A stretch of DNA of 64,000 bases from Oscillospiraceae bacterium (GCA_030625685.1 DAOUQJ010000002.1:182726-246725), one strand, 5' to 3'. Numbered from the stretch's first letter, positions 1 through 10,057 are shown. Numbers and translations: made by a program. Notes: generated by a model not told the origin, from the letters alone.

Positions 1-706
1 TCAATTTAGATTCCAAATAATCTTCAAAATCTGGATGTTCAATAGGGGATATATGATCCATGCCTATATTCAAAAATACGGTTGCTGCAAAATCTACGTT
101 GCGAACACGATCATACTTTAGTGCTTGACTTGATACTTCCATGGTGAGATATTCAATGTCACTTGTAAGTGCATTATTAAAATGCCCTTGCAATTCTAAC
201 GGTTCTGGTGTAGTCAAATGGGATTCAAACCGCTGCTTTCCATCATAAGTATTGATGGATGAAATCACAGCGCTTTCCTCTTTTTTATGTGCCATTAAAT
301 ACTCATCTAAGATATATTTCATATAATATGTCGTGGATGACTTACCTTTTGTGCCCGTAATACCAATGACATGAAGTCGATGGCTGGGATCATTATAAAA
401 ATAGCTTGCCATTTCGGCCATCGCCAATCGAACATCTGACACCAGCACACAAGGCAAACCAACACTTTCATAAAGCACTTCTGAAACGTAAGCAACTGCT
501 CCATTTTCCTTTGCCATTTGCAGATAAGAGACATCAAAATGTGCTCCTTTGCAAATAAACAAACTATTGTTTACCACGGTGCGCGAATCGCAAGACACAA
601 ATTGAATAGGGGTGGAAAGTGCGAGTCCTGTGTCAGCTTGCAAAACAAGCTGATGAGACTTTAGTAGCTGCAGATAGTCTCCAAAACAATGATTTGCTTG
701 ATTCAT
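1..706 (-). CDS. MurE-like Mur ligase, N-terminal part (cut by window edge)
   Basis: The reading frame starts at ATG 706 and runs off the left edge, so about 235 residues are visible and the C-terminal half is missing. It shows the Mur ligase layout: an N-terminal substrate domain with the SCDSR motif near residue 39, then the ATP-binding P-loop GITGTKGKSST. MurE enzymes add the third amino acid to UDP-MurNAc-dipeptide. The ATG overlaps the stop of the racemase gene (ATGA), with a GGAGGA ribosome site inside the end of that gene, so the two are translationally coupled. Its neighbours are a racemase and a D-aspartate-ligase-like enzyme. It may therefore be a second, specialised Mur ligase rather than the main MurE; the residues that set amino-acid specificity lie outside the window. 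Confidence 0.8.
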   Translation of the reverse strand, partial: MNQANHCFGDYLQLLKSHQLVLQADTGLALSTPIQFVSCDSRTVVNNSLFICKGAHFDVSYLQMAKENGAVAYVSEVLYESVGLPCVLVSDVRLAMAEMASYFYNDPSHRLHVIGITGTKGKSSTTYYMKYILDEYLMAHKKEESAVISSINTYDGKQRFESHLTTPEPLELQGHFNNALTSDIEYLTMEVSSQALKYDRVRNVDFAATVFLNIGMDHISPIEHPDFEDYLESKL

Positions 707-1416
707 ACGTCCTCCTTCAATGTGTGATGACAAGCTGTAATTGCACACTCCGCCAACACTTCCATGGCATCAATATAATAACTAGAAATCGTATGCATAT
801 TTGCATAAACCGATAATTCTGTGCACCCCAAAATCACATAGTCGCAGTGTTTTGCGCGCATGGCACCATCAATTTTCAAAAATATCTCTTCACTGCCGAT
901 TTCACCTTTTTTAATTTCTTCATAAATCATGTGCATCACTAGCTTTTGCGTCGACTCGTCTGGCAGAACAGCTTTTAGATCATACTTTTCCAAAACCTCT
1001 TGATACAATCCCATCTGCACCGTACCATCGGTCGCCAAAATTCCTACTTTTTTAGCATTCGTCTTCGCTATTCGTCTGACGGTTTCCTCAATCATATTGA
1101 GAACGGGAATGGAAATCTCTTTTTGCACTTGTGAAATGAAATAATGGGATGTATTGCAAGGAATGGCGATGGTGGTACAGCCAGCATTCTGCAACAGTTT
1201 TGCTGAAGAAATTAGCCTATCCCGCACCATATCCGCATTTCCTTCCAATATGGCACGTGTCCTGTCAGGCATCAATGCGTCACTCCAAATTAATGTAGGC
1301 ACATGCTCTTGATCGCACTCTGCGTTCGTTCTATCAATAACTCGCTGATAAAATACTTGTGTAGCTTGTGGACCCATTCCGCCTAAAATGCCCAAACGCG
1401 CTTCGTTTTCTTCCAT
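703..1416 (-). CDS. Aspartate/glutamate racemase family protein
   Basis: This PLP-independent racemase family interconverts L- and D-aspartate (or glutamate) with two cysteines. Both are visible, in IPCNTSH and LGCTELS, and the N-terminal GILGGMGP is typical of the Asp/Glu/hydantoin racemase fold. Length is about 237 residues, normal for the family. ATG 1416 was chosen because AGGAG lies 11 bases upstream; GTG 1425 would sit too close to that site. The gene lies 20 bases after the ATP-grasp ligase gene and overlaps the Mur ligase gene by four bases. Beside a D-aspartate-ligase-like gene, aspartate is the more likely substrate than glutamate; that is inference from context. Confidence 0.87.
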   Translation of the reverse strand: MEENEARLGILGGMGPQATQVFYQRVIDRTNAECDQEHVPTLIWSDALMPDRTRAILEGNADMVRDRLISSAKLLQNAGCTTIAIPCNTSHYFISQVQKEISIPVLNMIEETVRRIAKTNAKKVGILATDGTVQMGLYQEVLEKYDLKAVLPDESTQKLVMHMIYEEIKKGEIGSEEIFLKIDGAMRAKHCDYVILGCTELSVYANMHTISSYYIDAMEVLAECAITACHHTLKEDV

Positions 1417-1436
1417 CAAGACCACAGCTCCTCTGC

Positions 1437-2648
1437 TCAGCGTTTTTTATCGTAATAAATCTTATATTTTTTAATATGCCCAATTTGGTTTTTCACCAAA
1501 CGCAAAAGACGAAGAATTCCTTTATCTTTCTTGTAAAACAGTGGATTGACTGCTTTTTTTTCGTGTAAGAGCGCTTTCATTTCTGCATGATACTCTGGCA
1601 CAATGTAGTCAAACATCACCTGTTTGGGCACTACATACCACAAACTCTTTTGCTTTGACATTGTAAACGGTAAATCTTCCTTACAAACCAAATCTCGCAC
1701 AAGATATGTGGCAATATTCTGACCTGCACCCGTCACATAAAAATTACTTCTGCCTTGTCGACAATTGATTTCAAACACTTTATATTTCCCGTCACGTGCA
1801 TCATACTTGATATCAAAGTTTGAAAATCCACAAAAGTTAAGTTCTTCTAACAAACTTTGAAACGTCTTACACAATGCTTCATTTTCTTCCGTAATAATCA
1901 CTGCATGATTTCCTATTCCATGTGGCGTATGTTCTTCTAATAAGACATGTCCCAAACACATCATTTTCACTGTTCCATCACTACTTGAATAGTTTGTCAA
2001 AACGCGCATATGGCTATCATCACCTGGAATACACTCCTGAATAATCATGCTATCATCATAGCCCGCCGAATAGACTTTTTTGAGCACCTTGCATAGTTCT
2101 TCTTTCGTCTCACAAAAAAACACTTTTTCATTTCCTTCAAAGGGATGCTCCCAATATGCAACTCCATTGGATGGCTTGCAAACAAAAGGAGGTGAAAATG
2201 GCACTTCGAAATCATATCCTGTCGTGGGATGGTGCACCAGTGTACTTGGATATGAAATTCCATGATGCTCACACAATTCATAGAAACGTTCCTTATGCGT
2301 AAGCATTTCAATTTGATCAATCGAAACATAAGGCGCTATCACATTAGCCGGGAATTCTCCTTTGAGTTTTGATGCCAATTTCACATAACTATCCCCACAA
2401 GCAATCACCAAAACGGTTCTATCCGCATGCTCCTGTGCAACGGTTTGCACGTTTTTCAAAAAAGCTTCCTCTTGCTCATTTTGAAGACAAGGACGATAGT
2501 CAATGATGTCACTTTGATATGCAGGTCCTGATGGATATTTCCCATAACAAATACTTTTGATGTCATAAGCTTCATGAAAGGCACGCGCTACACTGTATAC
2601 ATTGATATCTCCACCGAACAGCAACGGCTGCACATTGAGTTGACCCAT
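1437..2648 (-). CDS. ATP-grasp ligase, D-aspartate ligase (Asl)-like
   Basis: A 403-residue ATP-grasp protein. The N-terminus has LLFGGDINVYSVARAFHEAY, the ATP-binding lysine region reads FVCKPSNG, the middle has IPGDDSHMRVL and MMCLGH, and the metal-binding end reads FEINCRQGRSNFY. These blocks resemble, from memory, the D-aspartate ligase of Enterococcus faecium, which adds D-Asp to the lysine of peptidoglycan precursors. An aspartate/glutamate racemase gene follows directly, as a D-Asp supply would require. The start has AAAGGA eight bases upstream. The gene lies 19 bases after relA, probably in the same transcript. Related clostridial carboxylate-amine ligases have untested substrates, so D-Asp is probable, not shown. 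Confidence 0.8.
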   Translation of the reverse strand: MGQLNVQPLLFGGDINVYSVARAFHEAYDIKSICYGKYPSGPAYQSDIIDYRPCLQNEQEEAFLKNVQTVAQEHADRTVLVIACGDSYVKLASKLKGEFPANVIAPYVSIDQIEMLTHKERFYELCEHHGISYPSTLVHHPTTGYDFEVPFSPPFVCKPSNGVAYWEHPFEGNEKVFFCETKEELCKVLKKVYSAGYDDSMIIQECIPGDDSHMRVLTNYSSSDGTVKMMCLGHVLLEEHTPHGIGNHAVIITEENEALCKTFQSLLEELNFCGFSNFDIKYDARDGKYKVFEINCRQGRSNFYVTGAGQNIATYLVRDLVCKEDLPFTMSKQKSLWYVVPKQVMFDYIVPEYHAEMKALLHEKKAVNPLFYKKDKGILRLLRLVKNQIGHIKKYKIYYDKKR

Positions 2649-2667
2649 TCACATTTTCCTTTCTACG

Positions 2668-4896
2668 TTAGCCCGACACGCGAGACACTTCATATACGTC
2701 TGAGATTTGATTGAGTTTTTTCATTACCAAAACCAAATCTTCATTGTCTTTCACTTCAAGGACAATATTGATTTTTGCATAGCCATCTGGCATGCTGTTT
2801 GCCACCAAAGTCAGCACTTTTAGTTTCGCTGTCGAGAGAATGGTCGCCACATCTAGCGCCAAATTATCTCTATCTTTGGCAGTGAGTTCTAACGCTGTTT
2901 TATAAGAGTGTTTACTTTCCATATCCCACTCGACTTGAACCCATCGGTCTTTGCCCTGTTTGCCCATATGATATGGATTTGTATTGGGACAATCCATACG
3001 GTGCACAGAAACTCCGTATCCTTTGGTGATAAATCCAATGATGTCATCACCAGGAACTGGGGTACAGCACTTGGCGAATTTCACCATACAATCTGTCATT
3101 CCTTCAACTAAGATTCCTGACTGTGATGTTTTCTTTTTCCCTGCTTGCACAACAACACCAGCATCTACTATTTGCTGATCTTGTTTTACTTCCTTGATTT
3201 CTTTTACTTCTTTTTTCTCGGTTTGTAAACGATTTTGATGAATAAGCTCTTCTCTCACACGATTGGCACACTTTTGCGCGCTTGTCCCACCATAGCCAAT
3301 AGCAGCATACATTTCATCCAAAGAACCAAACCCTGTTTTTCTCAACACACGAGGTAAAATCGCATCGTCCATCACAGCTTGCAACGAAATATTCAAATGA
3401 CGGATATCCGCTTCAAACATACTTCTGCCATGTGCTATGTTTTCTTCTCGTTTTTCCTTCTTAAACCATTGGCGAATCTTGTTTCTTGCTTGGTTGCTTT
3501 TCGCAATTTCCATCCAGTCACGACTTGGACCTCGTGCATTTTTCCCTGTCACAACTTCTACAATTTCGCCCGATTTTAATGGATAATCGAATGTAACAAT
3601 TCTGCCATTCACTTTTGCCGCTATCATACTATTGCCAACGGCTGAGTGGATATTATATGCAAAGTCAATGGGTGTTGCCCCAAATGGCAGGTTAATGACA
3701 TCTCCATTCGGTGTGAAGACAAACACTTCATCAGCAAAAAGGTCCACTTTCAATGTGCGAACATATTCTTCTGCATCTGTATCTTGCTGATTTTCCAACA
3801 GGCGACGCACCCATGCAAAACCCTCTTCTTGCTGGTTTTGACTTTTCTGAATGCCTTGTTTATATTTCCAATGCGCTGCAACCCCATATTCAGCGGTGTG
3901 ATGCATGTCCCATGTACGAATTTGCACTTCAAATGGAATACCTTCACTACCAATTACGGTCGTATGCAAGGACTGATATAGGTTTGGTTTTGGTGTTCCA
4001 ATATAGTCTTTAAATCTACCCAATACAGGAGTATATAAATCGTGAATCACGCCCAACACATTGTAACAGGAAGCAATATCATCCACGATCACACGAAATG
4101 CGTATAAATCAAAAATTTCACTCATATTGCGATTTTGCACATATACTTTTCTATAAATGGAATACGTATGCTTAATTCTTCCGTATACTTCTCCTTGAAT
4201 GTTGGCCTGTTTGAGTCGTTTTTGAATTGTGCCCTGCGTTTTTTGCATAAACACTTGTTTGGTCTTTTCTAAATGTTGAAGTTCTTTTTCTATTTCCTCA
4301 AAAGCAAATGGATCTAAATATTTGATTGATAGATCTTCCATCTCCCACTTCATCCGTTGCATACCTAGTCTGTGTGCAATGGGCGCATAAATTTCAAGCG
4401 TTTCAAGCGATTTTTCCAATTGCTTGCGTTCACTTTGATATTCCATGGTGCGAATATTATGCACTCTATCACAAATTTTAATCAGAATAACCCGAATATC
4501 TTTTGCCATTGCCATGAACATTTTACGCAGGTTTTCCATCTGCTCTTCTTCTTTAGAGGTATACTGCACTCGCGTTAACTTGGTGACACCGTCCACCAAA
4601 TCAGCCACAGTGTTTCCAAACACATGTGAAATTTCTTCATGACTTGCATCGGTATCTTCAATGCAATCATGCAAAATGGCAGCAAGAATGGACTCTATAT
4701 CAAGCCCCAAGTCTGCTACTAAGTGTGCAACAGCCAAAGGATGACCAACAAAAGGTGTATTATCTTTTCTAAGTTGATGCGCATGCTTATCTTTGGCATA
4801 CTCAAAGGCTTTACTGAGCAACTGCTCGTCTTCACTTGTCATTTGATCTTTCAGCCTACTTACCAAATCATTGTATAGCTTATCAATTCTTTGCAT
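2668..4896 (-). CDS. relA: Bifunctional (p)ppGpp synthetase/hydrolase RelA/SpoT (Rel)
   Basis: Makes and degrades the stringent-response alarmone (p)ppGpp. Domains in order: HD hydrolase with HDCIED near residue 76, synthetase with YQSLHTTV near residue 340, TGS domain (residues about 390-450), a conserved CCTPVPGD block near residue 590, and a C-terminal ACT domain. Length is about 742 residues, normal for the bifunctional Rel of Firmicutes. The ATG at 4896 is preferred to the GTG at 4903-4905 because AAAGGAG lies eight bases before the ATG and abuts the GTG. recJ lies 24 bases upstream; the apt gene often found between recJ and relA in relatives is absent here. Confidence 0.97.
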   Translation of the reverse strand: MQRIDKLYNDLVSRLKDQMTSEDEQLLSKAFEYAKDKHAHQLRKDNTPFVGHPLAVAHLVADLGLDIESILAAILHDCIEDTDASHEEISHVFGNTVADLVDGVTKLTRVQYTSKEEEQMENLRKMFMAMAKDIRVILIKICDRVHNIRTMEYQSERKQLEKSLETLEIYAPIAHRLGMQRMKWEMEDLSIKYLDPFAFEEIEKELQHLEKTKQVFMQKTQGTIQKRLKQANIQGEVYGRIKHTYSIYRKVYVQNRNMSEIFDLYAFRVIVDDIASCYNVLGVIHDLYTPVLGRFKDYIGTPKPNLYQSLHTTVIGSEGIPFEVQIRTWDMHHTAEYGVAAHWKYKQGIQKSQNQQEEGFAWVRRLLENQQDTDAEEYVRTLKVDLFADEVFVFTPNGDVINLPFGATPIDFAYNIHSAVGNSMIAAKVNGRIVTFDYPLKSGEIVEVVTGKNARGPSRDWMEIAKSNQARNKIRQWFKKEKREENIAHGRSMFEADIRHLNISLQAVMDDAILPRVLRKTGFGSLDEMYAAIGYGGTSAQKCANRVREELIHQNRLQTEKKEVKEIKEVKQDQQIVDAGVVVQAGKKKTSQSGILVEGMTDCMVKFAKCCTPVPGDDIIGFITKGYGVSVHRMDCPNTNPYHMGKQGKDRWVQVEWDMESKHSYKTALELTAKDRDNLALDVATILSTAKLKVLTLVANSMPDGYAKINIVLEVKDNEDLVLVMKKLNQISDVYEVSRVSG

Positions 4897-4920
4897 AAAG
4901 CCCACTCCTTTCTTTGGTTC

Positions 4921-6975
4921 CTAATTGACGGTATGGCGCAACCGGCGCATGATGTTTGTGTCCTCTAAGTTCATTTTTTTCCCTTGCACTGCACAACTTG
5001 CAATTTTCATTTTGCTGCCTTCTCCTTGAATTGAAATGAGATTGCTCTGCTCTAAGACATCCAAACAAACCTGCAAACGAGTTTGTGTCAATCTCTGTCC
5101 CAACTGTGCTTGCAATTGACTTTTTAAAATCTGCAAGCTTTGCACGCTTTGGCCTCCTTGTCCCATCAGATGCCTCCAAAAGACAACAAACTCTTCTCTT
5201 CTTGGCAAAATGCGCTCAGCCAAACCTTCGTCAATTGCTTCGCCTTGTAAAAAGCGCTCATACGCTAGAATTTCTTGTTTTTCTTTTTCGGATGGTCTTA
5301 AATCAAGCACCTGAAGTTGCGCACTTCGATTGCCTCGAAATGTGTTGATTTGAGGATAAAACGCTACATCAACTCGTTCTCCGACTTGCACATCAACTTC
5401 TTTTTTTGTTGCCCCAAAGAATATGGCATCCACACTATGGTCTCCTTGTGCAACCCGCAACTTGAGATGTCTTCCACCCCCAACAGGTATCAATGATGTC
5501 AAATGCACATCCATAATCACAAAACTTGGTTTTTCATTGCCGTTGCCATAGGGTTCTAGTTTGGATAACTGCGACACCTCATATACAGACAATGTTTCAA
5601 TTTCTGAAATTTCCACATCAATATCTAAGGTAGAAACAAATGATTGTCCTTTGGTTTGCTTTTGCACTTGTTCTGACATTTTTTCACGGAATGCAGGAAT
5701 ATTTTCTTCTTTGATTGTAAATCCAGCAGCGAGCGCATGTCCACCATAGCCCTCTAAAAGCTCACTGCAAGCTTCCAAGGCAGAAAACAAATGGAATCCA
5801 CCATAAGAGCGACATGACCCCTTACCATACCCTTGTTCTAATGTGATCATAAATGCGGGTGATGCATATTTTTCTGCCAAACGAGAAGCGACAATGCCCA
5901 CCACACCTTGATGCCAGCGATCACTCGCCATAATAATACACTGATGCTCTTTATCTTCACCTAAAATATCAATGCACTCTTCAAAAATAGATAGTTCCAC
6001 CGCTTGTCTGTCTCGATTGAGTTGACATAGCGTTTGCGCCAATTGTTTGGCTACTCCATCATCATCAGTCAAAATAAGTTCCACAGCTGTTTGCGCTTCG
6101 CCCATTCTTCCTGTTGCATTGATACGTGGCGCCAATAAATAGCCAATGGTAATCGAATTGACTGTTTGTATATCTGTTCCCATTTCTTCAAACAAAGCAT
6201 CCAATCCCATACGTTTTCCCAAACGCAACTGCTGTATACCATACTGCACCAAAAAGCGATTTTCATCCACCAACTTCATGACATCCGCCACAGTGCCAAT
6301 GGCCACGAGATCTGAATACCTATCCAACATCTCTTTTTGTTTATGTTTACCTTCCAGCGCAAGAACGAGTTTAAACGCAACGCCCACACCCGCCAAATGT
6401 TTGAAGGGATATGCACAGTCTTTTCTTTGTGGGTCTACCACCGCGACTGCCAAAGGCAATTCCTCTTTACATTCATGATGGTCTGTGATGACAATTTCAA
6501 TACCCAAGCTACTTGCGTATGCTACTTCCTCGAGCGCCGTAATACCACAGTCTACGGTAACAATGAGAGATACGTCTTGATTTGCCAATTGATCTATGGC
6601 ATCACAAGTCAACCCATAGCCATCTTCTAAGCGACGCGGAATATAATAATACACATCCAACCCTTGTTTTCTAAGATAATCTGTAATAATACAAGTGGAT
6701 GTAATGCCATCAACATCATAGTCACCATAAACTGCAACTTTTTCATGATGTGCGATGGCTTTTGAAATTCTTTCCACCGCCTTATCCATATCTTGTAGCA
6801 AAAAAGGATCTATCAGTTCACTTTCATCTGTATGCAAAAAATGTTCTACTTCATTTATAGTATGAAAATCTCGAGACGACAAAACAGAAGATAATAATTT
6901 CTCAATTCCTTGTTCACGAAGTGTTTTGGCCGCCATAGGAGATTCATTTGCGATATGCCATCGAGAATACTTCAT
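4921..6975 (-). CDS. recJ: Single-stranded-DNA-specific exonuclease RecJ
   Basis: 5'-3' exonuclease used in recombination and repair. The DHH phosphoesterase core is clear: YGDYDVDGITS near residue 75 and ITDHHECKEEL near residue 150. A DHHA1 region with GGHALAAG (near residue 410) and an OB-fold region follow. About 684 residues if translation starts at ATG 6975 (MKYSRWH), the usual RecJ N-terminus; an upstream in-frame ATG at 6999 would add eight residues, and neither has a strong ribosome site. It is the first gene of a leftward group recJ-relA-ligase-racemase-Mur ligase with short gaps. Confidence 0.96.
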   Translation of the reverse strand: MKYSRWHIANESPMAAKTLREQGIEKLLSSVLSSRDFHTINEVEHFLHTDESELIDPFLLQDMDKAVERISKAIAHHEKVAVYGDYDVDGITSTCIITDYLRKQGLDVYYYIPRRLEDGYGLTCDAIDQLANQDVSLIVTVDCGITALEEVAYASSLGIEIVITDHHECKEELPLAVAVVDPQRKDCAYPFKHLAGVGVAFKLVLALEGKHKQKEMLDRYSDLVAIGTVADVMKLVDENRFLVQYGIQQLRLGKRMGLDALFEEMGTDIQTVNSITIGYLLAPRINATGRMGEAQTAVELILTDDDGVAKQLAQTLCQLNRDRQAVELSIFEECIDILGEDKEHQCIIMASDRWHQGVVGIVASRLAEKYASPAFMITLEQGYGKGSCRSYGGFHLFSALEACSELLEGYGGHALAAGFTIKEENIPAFREKMSEQVQKQTKGQSFVSTLDIDVEISEIETLSVYEVSQLSKLEPYGNGNEKPSFVIMDVHLTSLIPVGGGRHLKLRVAQGDHSVDAIFFGATKKEVDVQVGERVDVAFYPQINTFRGNRSAQLQVLDLRPSEKEKQEILAYERFLQGEAIDEGLAERILPRREEFVVFWRHLMGQGGQSVQSLQILKSQLQAQLGQRLTQTRLQVCLDVLEQSNLISIQGEGSKMKIASCAVQGKKMNLEDTNIMRRLRHTVN

Positions 6976-7123
6976 ATAACCTACTACACTACCTAACATT
7001 ACAATATTAAGTGATTATATCAAATTTCCAGCATTTTCTCAACACATAGCCTTATCTTTTTTATGTAGTATGCACCGCTTTCACAAAGATACTTAGAGCC
7101 ATCATATACCTTTTTAACTAGAT

Positions 7124-7167
7124 AAAAAAAGTAGTCAAAGATGGGCTTTTGCCCCATCTTTGACTAC
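7124..7167 (-). terminator. Rho-independent terminator of glyS
   Basis: The arms GTAGTCAAAGATGGG and CCCATCTTTGACTAC pair perfectly over 15 bp around a short loop. Read on the minus strand the stem is followed by a run of seven T (7124-7130). It lies 18 bases after the glyS stop. Confidence 0.93.
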
Positions 7168-7184
7168 TGCATCATTTACTAATC

Positions 7185-8606
7185 TTAAAAGGTAATTCGA
7201 TCTGATAAATATTGTCTCAATTCCGAAATTGCCACACGCTCTTGCTCCATCGTATCACGATGACGAACGGTTACGCAATTATCTGCTTGGGTTTTATCAT
7301 CGCCAACCGTTTCAAAATCGACAGTGATACAAAACGGCGTTCCAATTTCGTCTTGTCTACGATAGCGTTTGCCAATAGAGCCTGCATCATCAAAATCGAC
7401 CATAAAGTACTTGGATAGCTCTGCTTGCACTTCCATTGCTTTATTTGAAAGCTTTTTGGAAAGAGGCAAAATAGCACAAGTAAAAGGTGACAACGCAGGA
7501 TGCAAGCGCAAAACTGTACGCACATCATTTTTCTCAGCATCTACCACTTCTTCATCATACGCGTCTACCAAAAATGCAAGAGTGACACGGTCTGCACCTA
7601 AGGAAGGCTCAATAACATAAGGAATATATTTTTCGCCTGTTTCTTGATCAAAATATTGTTGTGTTTTTCCTGAACGTTCTTCATGCGCAGATAAGTCAAA
7701 ATTCGTACGAGAAGCCACACCCCAAAGTTCTCCCCAACCAAAAGGAAATAAGAATTCAAAGTCAGTGGTTGCATTGGAATAGTGAGATAACTCTTCTGCT
7801 TCGTGGTCACGCAAACGAACGCTCTCTTCCTGCATATTGAGCCCAAGTAGCCAATTGCGACAATACTCTCTCCAGTAATCAAACCATTCTAATTCTGTGC
7901 CAGGTTTACAGAAGAATTCCAATTCCATTTGCTCAAATTCGCGAGTACGGAACGTGAAGTTGCCAGGAGTAATTTCATTACGAAAAGATTTGCCGACTTG
8001 ACAGACACCAAAAGGCAATTTTTTTCTAGTAGTCCGTTGCACATTTTGAAAATTGACAAAAATACCTTGTGCTGTTTCAGGACGCAAGTAAACTGTTGAC
8101 GCTGTATCTTCCGTAACCCCTTGAAATGTTTTGAACATCAAGTTAAATTTACGAATATCTGTAAAATCAGATTTTTCACAATGTGGACATGCAATCTGTT
8201 TTTCTTGAATGTATTCCATAAGTGTTGCATCATCCATCGCTTCTACATTTACATCAGTCACAGCATTGGCTAAATTCCATTCTTCGACAAGTTTATCTGC
8301 ACGATGGCGCATTTTACAGGATTTACAGTCAATCAGTGGATCATTGAACGTGGCTACGTGCCCAGATGCTACCCAAACTTCAGGATTCATCAATATGGCA
8401 GAATCCAACCCTACATTATAAGGATTTTCCTGCACAAACTTCTTCCACCATGCTTTTTTAATGTTGTTTTTTAGTTCGACCCCAAGCGGACCATAATCCC
8501 AAGTATTGGCAAGACCACCATAAATCTCACTACCAGCATATACAAAGCCACGCCCTTTACAAAGCGCAACGATTTTTTCCATGGTTTTTTCTGTATTTCG
8601 CATCAT
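7185..8606 (-). CDS. glyS: Glycine-tRNA ligase, dimeric type
   Basis: Charges tRNA-Gly. It is the single-chain alpha2 type rather than the alpha2beta2 type: N-terminal catalytic part with [20 protein letters not shown], a CxxC pair in DCKSCKMRH and another in CPHCEKSD, class II motif 2 FRNEITP, motif 3 [13 protein letters not shown], and a C-terminal anticodon-binding domain. About 473 residues, the usual length. The frame is open to an ATG at 8624, but that ATG is part of the GGAGG ribosome site; ATG 8606 (or GTG 8612) is therefore the likelier start. Upstream DNA is too short for a T-box leader. It is a single-gene unit ending in a strong terminator. Confidence 0.96.
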   Translation of the reverse strand: MMRNTEKTMEKIVALCKGRGFVYAGSEIYGGLANTWDYGPLGVELKNNIKKAWWKKFVQENPYNVGLDSAILMNPEVWVASGHVATFNDPLIDCKSCKMRHRADKLVEEWNLANAVTDVNVEAMDDATLMEYIQEKQIACPHCEKSDFTDIRKFNLMFKTFQGVTEDTASTVYLRPETAQGIFVNFQNVQRTTRKKLPFGVCQVGKSFRNEITPGNFTFRTREFEQMELEFFCKPGTELEWFDYWREYCRNWLLGLNMQEESVRLRDHEAEELSHYSNATTDFEFLFPFGWGELWGVASRTNFDLSAHEERSGKTQQYFDQETGEKYIPYVIEPSLGADRVTLAFLVDAYDEEVVDAEKNDVRTVLRLHPALSPFTCAILPLSKKLSNKAMEVQAELSKYFMVDFDDAGSIGKRYRRQDEIGTPFCITVDFETVGDDKTQADNCVTVRHRDTMEQERVAISELRQYLSDRITF

Positions 8607-8681
8607 AGACACCCATTCCTCCATTTATATTCTCAATCATTATATATATGGAATATACACTGTGTCAATGTAAATGATGAA

Positions 8682-9587
8682 TCATGAGACTAAATTCTCC
8701 ATCTCTTCTGCCGTAATGTCTTGATGTAAGGCAAGTGAAATGCCCAAGCCGACCACAAAAGACACCGTTTTCACATTCATATCCACTTCTTTGGGCGTAA
8801 CAAAATAGTTGGTCCCTGAATTTTTTAGTGTAGATAAATCCATATCTTTGGCATCATGTTTCTCCAAAATATCATGACATAAGGTGAGTGCATCCACAAC
8901 GGTTGGCACACCCACTGCAAGCACAGGCACACCTAAACTTTCTTCTGTCACAGGCATTCTGTTATTTCCTATTCCTGACCCAGGCACAATTCCCACATTT
9001 GTCATTTGAATCGTGGAAAACATCCTTGTGACACTATATGATGCCAAAGCATCGACCACAATAACAAGAGATGGCTTTGTTTCTTTTACCACTGCCAAAA
9101 TCATCTCAGCCGTTTCCATACCGGTTTCTCCCATGACACCTGTTTCAAGTGCTGAAACTGCACGGTACTGCCCGAACTCTTTTGGTGCAAGTTTTAACAG
9201 ATGTCTTGTCACGAGCAAATGATCCAAACTGTAAGGACCAATGACATCAGGTGTGATTCCTCGATTTCCCAAGCCAACCACCAAAACCGGCCCATACTCT
9301 TCAATCGAAAAGCAACTTCTCAATTCTTGCGCCAAGGTTTTTGCATGGAAGATACATTGTCCTCGATCCGATTCATGCAAATCTGTGATATCTAAGGTTA
9401 CATACCTTCCTTGTGGTTTTCCCAATGCTTTTTCGCCCTCTTCGTTGATGATATCCACAAGCTCGCACTTTCCATAAGGGATTTCTTTCTCTGTTGCAAT
9501 AACACCCGACAGTTTTGTGGTCTTTCCACTTTCGTTTTCCCAAAGTTGTTTCGCTTCCACAGCTAGATCAGTTCTATAATTCTCCAT
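8682..9587 (-). CDS. gpr: GPR endopeptidase (spore germination protease)
   Basis: GPR degrades the small acid-soluble proteins that coat DNA in spores, releasing amino acids at germination. The protein is 301 residues and carries the family blocks VVGLGNRGITPDVIGP and SALETGVMGETGMETAE, followed by VVDALAS with a conserved aspartate. AAAGGGGA lies four bases before ATG 9587. The gene is divergent from rpsT. GPR is normally made in the forespore under sigma-F/G, but I could not find a convincing sigma-G site in the 190 bases upstream. Its presence marks a spore-forming lineage. Confidence 0.95.
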   Translation of the reverse strand: MENYRTDLAVEAKQLWENESGKTTKLSGVIATEKEIPYGKCELVDIINEEGEKALGKPQGRYVTLDITDLHESDRGQCIFHAKTLAQELRSCFSIEEYGPVLVVGLGNRGITPDVIGPYSLDHLLVTRHLLKLAPKEFGQYRAVSALETGVMGETGMETAEMILAVVKETKPSLVIVVDALASYSVTRMFSTIQMTNVGIVPGSGIGNNRMPVTEESLGVPVLAVGVPTVVDALTLCHDILEKHDAKDMDLSTLKNSGTNYFVTPKEVDMNVKTVSFVVGLGISLALHQDITAEEMENLVS

Positions 9588-9695
9588 TGACTTCCCCTTT
9601 CACCCCTATATATAGTGGTTAACATTGATATTTGTTTCTATTTTTTGTTTTTCTTCGAAAATTTATACTATTGTAAGTATTTTTCTAAAAAATAG

Positions 9696-9724
9696 TTGCA
9701 TTTTCATTATGCTAGTGGTATAAT
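9696..9724 (+). promoter_or_regulatory. Sigma-A promoter of rpsT
   Basis: TTGCAT at 9696-9701 and TATAAT at 9719-9724 are separated by exactly 17 bases, followed by about 56 bases of leader to the rpsT start. Confidence 0.85.
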
Positions 9725-9780
9725 TATGGCCTGTGCAGATGCTTAAAATTAATGATCATCAATCGGAGGAGGTGTTTGGT

Positions 9781-10047
9781 TTGCCAAATATTAAATCTGC
9801 AAAAAAACGCGTGCTTGTCAATCAAGCAAAAGCAATTAAAAATAAGGCTACTCGTTCTGCCTTGAGAACACAAATGAAAAAATTTGATATTGCTGTCAGC
9901 GAGGGCAACCGCAGCGAAGCCGATACAGAATATAAATTGGCTGTTAAGGCTGTCGATCAAGCTGCTGCTCGTGGCTTGCTTCACAAAAACAATGCCGCTC
10001 ACAAAAAAAGCAGCATGACATTGAAACTTAATAAAGTAGCTCAATAA
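9781..10047 (+). CDS. rpsT: 30S ribosomal protein S20
   Basis: Small, very basic 88-residue protein beginning LPNIKSAKKRVLVNQAKA, the S20 signature, and rich in lysine and alanine throughout; it binds 16S rRNA. The start is TTG 9781, with GGAGGAGG about eight bases upstream; an upstream in-frame codon would add residues not found in S20. TTG starts are common for S20 and can allow autoregulation. Flanked by a sigma-A promoter and a terminator, so probably monocistronic. Confidence 0.97.
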   Translation: MPNIKSAKKRVLVNQAKAIKNKATRSALRTQMKKFDIAVSEGNRSEADTEYKLAVKAVDQAAARGLLHKNNAAHKKSSMTLKLNKVAQ

Positions 10048-10057
10048 TAACGTGTTG

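Noticed and set aside
3646..3981. Plus-strand open frame of 111 codons inside relA
   Set aside because: Antisense shadow of a conserved gene, with cysteine- and phenylalanine-rich non-natural composition.
4883..5179. Small open frame inside recJ
   Set aside because: It is a same-strand shadow frame with no ribosome site and no recognisable sequence.
8607..8681. T-box leaders before glyS, aspS, hisS or serS
   Set aside because: The upstream gaps are under 80 bases and show no T-box sequence or antiterminator, so no such riboswitch can be supported.
9588..9670. Sigma-G promoter before gpr
   Set aside because: The best match (CACTATA with no good -35) departs from the consensus at several positions.
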